In this document: positions 60,601 through 64,000 of the stretch, in pieces
Layout of the letters: every line of letters starts with the position of its first letter
Position numbering within the stretch: the first letter of the stretch is position 1
Source of the DNA: Chryseobacterium indologenes
GTDB lineage: Bacteria; Bacteroidota; Bacteroidia; Flavobacteriales; Weeksellaceae
Reading direction: 5' to 3'
Assembly (NCBI GenBank): GCA_002439165.1
Contig: DJTE01000026.1
Location: 1-64,000, forward strand
Length of the DNA: 64,000 nt
Translations under genes and position numbers: made by a program
Notes under the pieces: generated by a model
What the model was told of the DNA's origin: nothing
What the model saw: the letters and a program-made list of their open reading frames with translations, nothing else
The model's database searches: none

Positions 60601-60873
60601 CTAGATTGATTGATTTTTATTTAAACTTGTACTTAATATTTTATATATTATCTTTCCAATCTCTGTAATTTGAACTTCTAATTTTTCTTCAAAAGGATAA
60701 GTTTTAGAATTCTTACACAGATATAGCCAATATTTGGTTTCTTCTAATTCTTTAGCTGCAATTTTAATTTTATTTACAAAATCATTCTTACTGTGAGGAT
60801 TTTGTGCCTCAAAAGCATTTGCACCTATACTTGTTCCGGAACGTAATAGTTGTTTGCTATAACAAATTTTCTT
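60601..60873 (-). pseudogene. four helix bundle protein remnant
   Basis: Reading the minus strand from 60873 to the stop at 60601-60603 gives 90 codons that match the C-terminal part of the four helix bundle family (PF05635-like, found in 23S rRNA intervening sequences and elsewhere). Recognisable: SKQLLRSGTSIGANAFEAQN, KIAAKELEETKYWLYLC and ILSTSLNKNQ. Two in-frame stops lie just upstream and no start codon is present, so the N-terminal part is lost. It sits alone between paaI and pcaF. Confidence 0.8.
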
Positions 60874-60917
60874 TTATTATTGGTACATTGTTATACTGGT
60901 ATATTATTACATTGAAC

Positions 60918-61340
60918 TTATAGTTCAGTTACTTTTTTTCCTATTTTATATACTGTTCCTACGAATTTTGCGATCAACTCATTATTCTGGTTGGTGATCT
61001 TAATATCGTAAACAGCTGTTTTTCTGGTATCATTTACCAGAACACTTTCTGCCCTGAAGATATCACCTTCTTTTCCGGCTTTGGTAAAATTGATGATACA
61101 GTTTAATGCAACCGCTGCATCTCCGGTATTGTTGGAGGAAAAGGCCAGAGCAGAATCTGCAAAAGCAAAAGTTACCCCTCCGTGTACTGTTTTCAGCCCG
61201 TTGATCATTTCTTTTTTGACGGGCATTTCTATCAGACAGTAATTTTCTTTCACTTCAATCAGGCTGATATTCATCCACTGGGAAAAATAGTCCTGATTGA
61301 GCATATAATCTGCCACCTGTCTTGGGTTCATTTCTGTCAT
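60918..61340 (-). CDS. paaI: hydroxyphenylacetyl-CoA thioesterase PaaI
   Basis: Hotdog-fold thioesterase of 140 residues that releases hydroxylated phenylacetyl-CoA dead-end products and so frees CoA. The family motif VHGGVTFAFADSALAF (about 51-66) includes the catalytic Asp. It overlaps the 61337 gene by four bases and belongs to the paaG-paaH-...-paaI run. Confidence 0.93.
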   Translation of the reverse strand: MTEMNPRQVADYMLNQDYFSQWMNISLIEVKENYCLIEMPVKKEMINGLKTVHGGVTFAFADSALAFSSNNTGDAAVALNCIINFTKAGKEGDIFRAESVLVNDTRKTAVYDIKITNQNNELIAKFVGTVYKIGKKVTEL

Positions 61341-61645
61341 ACGTTTGTTATTTCTTCATATAATTCATCAGATAATCTATCGTAAACACTCATGGTTTTG
61401 CCGAGAATAATCTGTTCGTAGGTAAGGTTTTCCGATTCAGACGGGACTTCAGACTGGAAAGGAGCATTCAGGTCGATACCTTCCTCACCTGCCAGTCTTC
61501 TGATCAGGTCCCTGTATTTTCCGTTAAATATTCCTAATAATTCAAGCTTTTCCTCATGATCTACTGAAGATATCTCCTGAATCAGGTACTCTTTTTCGAT
61601 GATAAGCCTTGCTTCCAGTTCAGTTTTGAATTCTTCTATATTCAT
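61337..61645 (-). CDS. small hypothetical protein of the paa operon
   Basis: A 102-residue acidic, helical protein with no known domain (EELYEEITNV at the end, EFKTELEARLIIEKEYLIQEISS at the start). The 4-base overlap with paaI and its place between paaH and paaI suggest coupled expression, so it may assist the pathway, but no function can be read from the sequence. Confidence 0.7.
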   Translation of the reverse strand: MNIEEFKTELEARLIIEKEYLIQEISSVDHEEKLELLGIFNGKYRDLIRRLAGEEGIDLNAPFQSEVPSESENLTYEQIILGKTMSVYDRLSDELYEEITNV

Positions 61646-61668
61646 GAAAATATTGATCTCTTAACCTT

Positions 61669-61896
61669 TTACTTCCTTAAATCCTTTTTATCCGGGGCTT
61701 TCAGGAACTTTTTACCATCCTTGTCAAATCCCCAGACATCCGATATTTCTCTTAACTGAAAGAAATCATACTCTTTCTTATGAATTTTGATCCTGTTCAG
61801 TCTTCTCAATTTCCGGTTAGCTTCTCTTTTATTCTCTTTTTCTGTCACAGCAGTAGTAGTTCCCGTTATGGGTGTTTTCTTTCTTGACCTGCTCAT
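61669..61896 (-). CDS. small basic protein in the paa region
   Basis: A 75-residue, strongly basic protein (MSRSRKKTPITGTTTAVTEKENKREANRKLRRLNRIKIH...). The start recalls ribosomal-protein-like or RNA-binding tails, but no family is recognised. It lies 23 bases upstream of the 61337 gene and 24 bases after paaH. Confidence 0.7.
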   Translation of the reverse strand: MSRSRKKTPITGTTTAVTEKENKREANRKLRRLNRIKIHKKEYDFFQLREISDVWGFDKDGKKFLKAPDKKDLRK

Positions 61897-61920
61897 TTCA
61901 AATAAATCAGCTAACAGTAT

Positions 61921-63069
61921 TTATAATTTCCTCAATAAAGGGCTTTGTCTGTATCTTTCTTCCTGATATTCTCCGTAAAGATTCTGCAGTGTTTCTGAAA
62001 TTTTTGCGTATCCGATCTCTTTTCCCCAATCTAATAATCCTTTCGGATAGTTGACTCCTTTCTGCATGGCCAGTTCGATATCCTCATCATTAGCTACCCC
62101 TAATCTTTTAGCTTCAACGGCTTCATTAATCAGCATTGAAATAATTCTCAGAAAGATCTGCTGGTATAATGCATCATTTTTCTCTGCAACCGAATTTTGA
62201 CTCTCTCTGGCCGTCGAACCTCCTTCACTGTAATCATAAAAGCCTTTTCCGGTTTTCCTGCCGTGAAGTTTGGCTTCAGACATTCTCTGCTGAAGCAAAG
62301 ACGGCTTATACTTAGGATCATAGAAATAATCTTTGTAAACTGTGGTAGTTACTGCAAAATTGACATCAACCCCGATAAGATCCATTAATTCAAACGGCCC
62401 CATTTTGAAGTTCCCGAGGGTTTTCATAGCTTCATCTACCTGTTCAGGAGTGGCAATATTTTCCTCCACAATTCTTAATGCTTCTCCATAGTATGGACGG
62501 GCGATCCTGTTCACGATGAATCCCGGAATATCTTTAGCAATAACCGGTGTTTTCCCCCAATCTTTCATAAGGGTATACATTTTTTCCGCTAATGTTTTTT
62601 CGGTCAGTAAGGATGGGATAATTTCCACTAAAGGCATCAGAGGTGCCGGATTGAAAAAGTGAATTCCGATGAAACGCTCCGGCTTCTTTAGTTCTGCACC
62701 CAGAGAGGTGATAGAGATGGAAGAGGTATTGGAACTGATGACACAGCTTTCTGAAACATAGGTTTCAAGTTCTGTGAATACTTTGGTTTTGATTTCTTTG
62801 TTTTCGATGATGGCTTCAATAACAAGATCTGAATCTTTTAAATCCTGAAGCGCCTCACCTTTAACGATATTATTTCTGATTTCTGCGGCTTTTTCCCGGG
62901 AGATTTTACCTTTTTCAGACAGTTTCTGAAGGGTCTTTTCCAGGCCTGCTAGCGCTTTATCAATCTGCGGGGCATTGGCATCAAATAACACAACTCTGCA
63001 TCCCGCTGTTGCAGCTACCTGGGCAATTCCTACACCCATAGTTCCTGCACCGATAATTCCGATATTCAT
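61921..63069 (-). CDS. paaH: 3-hydroxyadipyl-CoA dehydrogenase
   Basis: NAD-dependent 3-hydroxyacyl-CoA dehydrogenase of 382 residues, proposed to oxidise 3-hydroxyadipyl-CoA in phenylacetate breakdown. The dinucleotide fold begins GIIGAGTMGVGIAQ. The catalytic His is in GIHFFNPAPLMPLVEII, and two C-terminal dimerisation domains (about 185-285 and 300-382) follow (GFIVNRIARPYYGEA; NFKMGPFELMDLIGVDVN). Part of the leftward paa run. Confidence 0.93.
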   Translation of the reverse strand: MNIGIIGAGTMGVGIAQVAATAGCRVVLFDANAPQIDKALAGLEKTLQKLSEKGKISREKAAEIRNNIVKGEALQDLKDSDLVIEAIIENKEIKTKVFTELETYVSESCVISSNTSSISITSLGAELKKPERFIGIHFFNPAPLMPLVEIIPSLLTEKTLAEKMYTLMKDWGKTPVIAKDIPGFIVNRIARPYYGEALRIVEENIATPEQVDEAMKTLGNFKMGPFELMDLIGVDVNFAVTTTVYKDYFYDPKYKPSLLQQRMSEAKLHGRKTGKGFYDYSEGGSTARESQNSVAEKNDALYQQIFLRIISMLINEAVEAKRLGVANDEDIELAMQKGVNYPKGLLDWGKEIGYAKISETLQNLYGEYQEERYRQSPLLRKL

Positions 63070-63198
63070 ATTTTAAAAATAATGTAACAATGCATCAGTT
63101 TACCAATGTAACAATTTTGTCAAAAATTGGATTTCTGCCGAAGCATTTATGATTATTGGTAAATTGTTACATTGATCAATTGTTATATTAATTTAATT
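63070..63198. repeat. short intergenic repeats of the paa region
   Basis: Contains several copies of AATGTAACAAT-like words in both orientations (for example 63083-63091, 63104-63112 and 63164-63180). Similar words recur at 59268-59342, 60564-60600 and 60877-60915, always between paa genes. Confidence 0.5.
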
Positions 63199-63999
63199 TT
63201 ATTTTCCTTTATAATCAGGTTTTCTTTTCTGTAAAAATGCATTGACTCCTTCTATGAAGTCTTCTGTTTCTGCGGCTTCCTGCTGAAGATCTCCTTCTAA
63301 TTCAAGCTGCTCTTTCAGGGTATTGGTGTAAGAGTTTGCAAACGCTTTCTTAGTTAATTTGATCGCTGCAGTTGGCATATTGGCCATCTTTTCAAGGATC
63401 TCCATTGATTTCGGAGCAAATTCTTCTTCTGTAAACACCTCTGCCACAAGACCATACGATCTGGATTCTTCCGCTGATAGTTTCTTTCCTGTAAAAGCCA
63501 GATAATTAGCCAATTGTCTACCTAAAAGTTTCGGTAAGAAATAGGTTCCTCCTGTATCAGGGATTAATCCGATATTGGAGAATGCCTGTGAAAAATACGC
63601 TTTGTTGTTTGCCAGTACAAAATCACAGATCAGGGCCAGCATAGCTCCTGCTCCTACCGCAGGACCGTTTACCAGAGCAACTACCGGTTTTTTACAACGG
63701 GTGACTTCCATCACTAAAGGATTGTAGTAGTCTACTACGATTTTTCTGATAATATCATTGTCCCGATGCTCGTTTCCTTGTACAAAAGCATCATCCAGGT
63801 TCTGTCCTGAGCAGAAAGCTCTTCCTCTTCCTGAAATGGCAACACATCTTACGGTTTCATCTTCGCTGCATTCTTTAATAAAATCTTTCAGATCTGATAA
63901 AGACGGCTTTGTAAGAGCATTCATTGTTTCAGGCTGATTGAGATAGGCTATTTTGAGCTTCCCGTCAAAATGCGTTTCGATATCGAGTTGTGTATACAT
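63199..63999 (-). CDS. paaG: 2-(1,2-epoxy-1,2-dihydrophenyl)acetyl-CoA isomerase
   Basis: Crotonase-fold enzyme of 266 residues that isomerises the ring epoxide to oxepin-CoA in phenylacetate breakdown (also acting on dehydro-intermediates). The oxyanion-hole segments are AFCSGQNLDDAF and NGPAVGAGAMLALICDFV, and the catalytic Asp lies in IPDTGGTYFLPKLLG. The ATG at 63999 is 1 base from the window edge; the start MYTQLDIETHF looks complete. It appears to lead the paa genes seen here. Confidence 0.9.
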   Translation of the reverse strand: MYTQLDIETHFDGKLKIAYLNQPETMNALTKPSLSDLKDFIKECSEDETVRCVAISGRGRAFCSGQNLDDAFVQGNEHRDNDIIRKIVVDYYNPLVMEVTRCKKPVVALVNGPAVGAGAMLALICDFVLANNKAYFSQAFSNIGLIPDTGGTYFLPKLLGRQLANYLAFTGKKLSAEESRSYGLVAEVFTEEEFAPKSMEILEKMANMPTAAIKLTKKAFANSYTNTLKEQLELEGDLQQEAAETEDFIEGVNAFLQKRKPDYKGK

Positions 64000-64000
64000 A

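Overview
The window reads as chromosomal DNA of a Chryseobacterium-like member of the Flavobacteriia (Bacteroidota). Evidence: a 2367-residue SprA (type 9 secretion/gliding outer-membrane protein), several proteins ending in type 9 (T9SS type A) sorting domains, a GLPGLI-family protein, an NADP-malic enzyme fused to a phosphotransacetylase domain, Bacteroidota promoters of the form TTTG-N19-TAnnTTTG, and low GC intergenic DNA. No rRNA, CRISPR array, prophage or intact insertion sequence is seen. One tRNA (CAT anticodon) is present.

Layout. 1-13.6 kb: a 0.9 kb gene-free stretch with an inverted pair of perfect DnaA boxes, then leftward vanZ-like, gcvH, ruvA-sprA, a lone GG-leader peptide, maeB and a sugar-kinase-like ASKHA protein. 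14.1-17.8 kb (rightward): GtrA, an acyltransferase, a sugar transporter and a DUF3810 protein. 18.6-24.9 kb (rightward): a peptide-export cluster. 24.9-27.3 kb (leftward): tyrosinase plus a DUF2182 membrane protein. 27.7-37.7 kb: tRNA, TlpA-like thioredoxin, T9SS cargo, clpX, HIT, greA, lipoproteins, dtd and a secreted subtilase. 38.9-45.5 kb (leftward): two runs of mostly membrane proteins that share one palindromic operator and include a small winged-helix regulator. 46.7-48.1 kb: a phage-tail-collar protein and a T9SS cargo. 48.2-52.4 kb (leftward): an SF2 helicase with membrane segments, a SMUG2-type DNA glycosylase and a DUF4241 protein. 53.6-64 kb (leftward): the phenylacetate degradation genes paaZ, paaY, pcaF/paaJ, paaI, paaH and paaG, interrupted by a truncated REP-associated transposase with palindromic repeats and a four-helix-bundle pseudogene.

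The most interesting system is at 18.6-24.9 kb. Four small precursors with MKN-KK double-glycine-type leaders lie beside a C39-peptidase ABC exporter, an HlyD adaptor and a membrane protein that joins a C39-like domain, a VKOR domain and a thioredoxin domain. Every mature peptide, including a fifth precursor located alone at 9.6 kb, has exactly six cysteines. No modifying enzyme other than the disulfide oxidase is encoded nearby. I infer a family of secreted peptides with three disulfide bonds, oxidised during or after export. Hairpins after each precursor pair probably lower expression of the exporter genes relative to the peptides.

Two of these precursor genes and the distant tail-collar gene share a conserved leader element (GCGGAwTCyGAAAAGC, then a small hairpin with compensatory changes, then GAAA) 50-57 bases before the start codon. 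The tail-collar gene also shares a 7-2-7 palindrome with the tyrosinase promoter. These sequence links suggest that peptides, tail-collar protein and tyrosinase belong to overlapping regulons.
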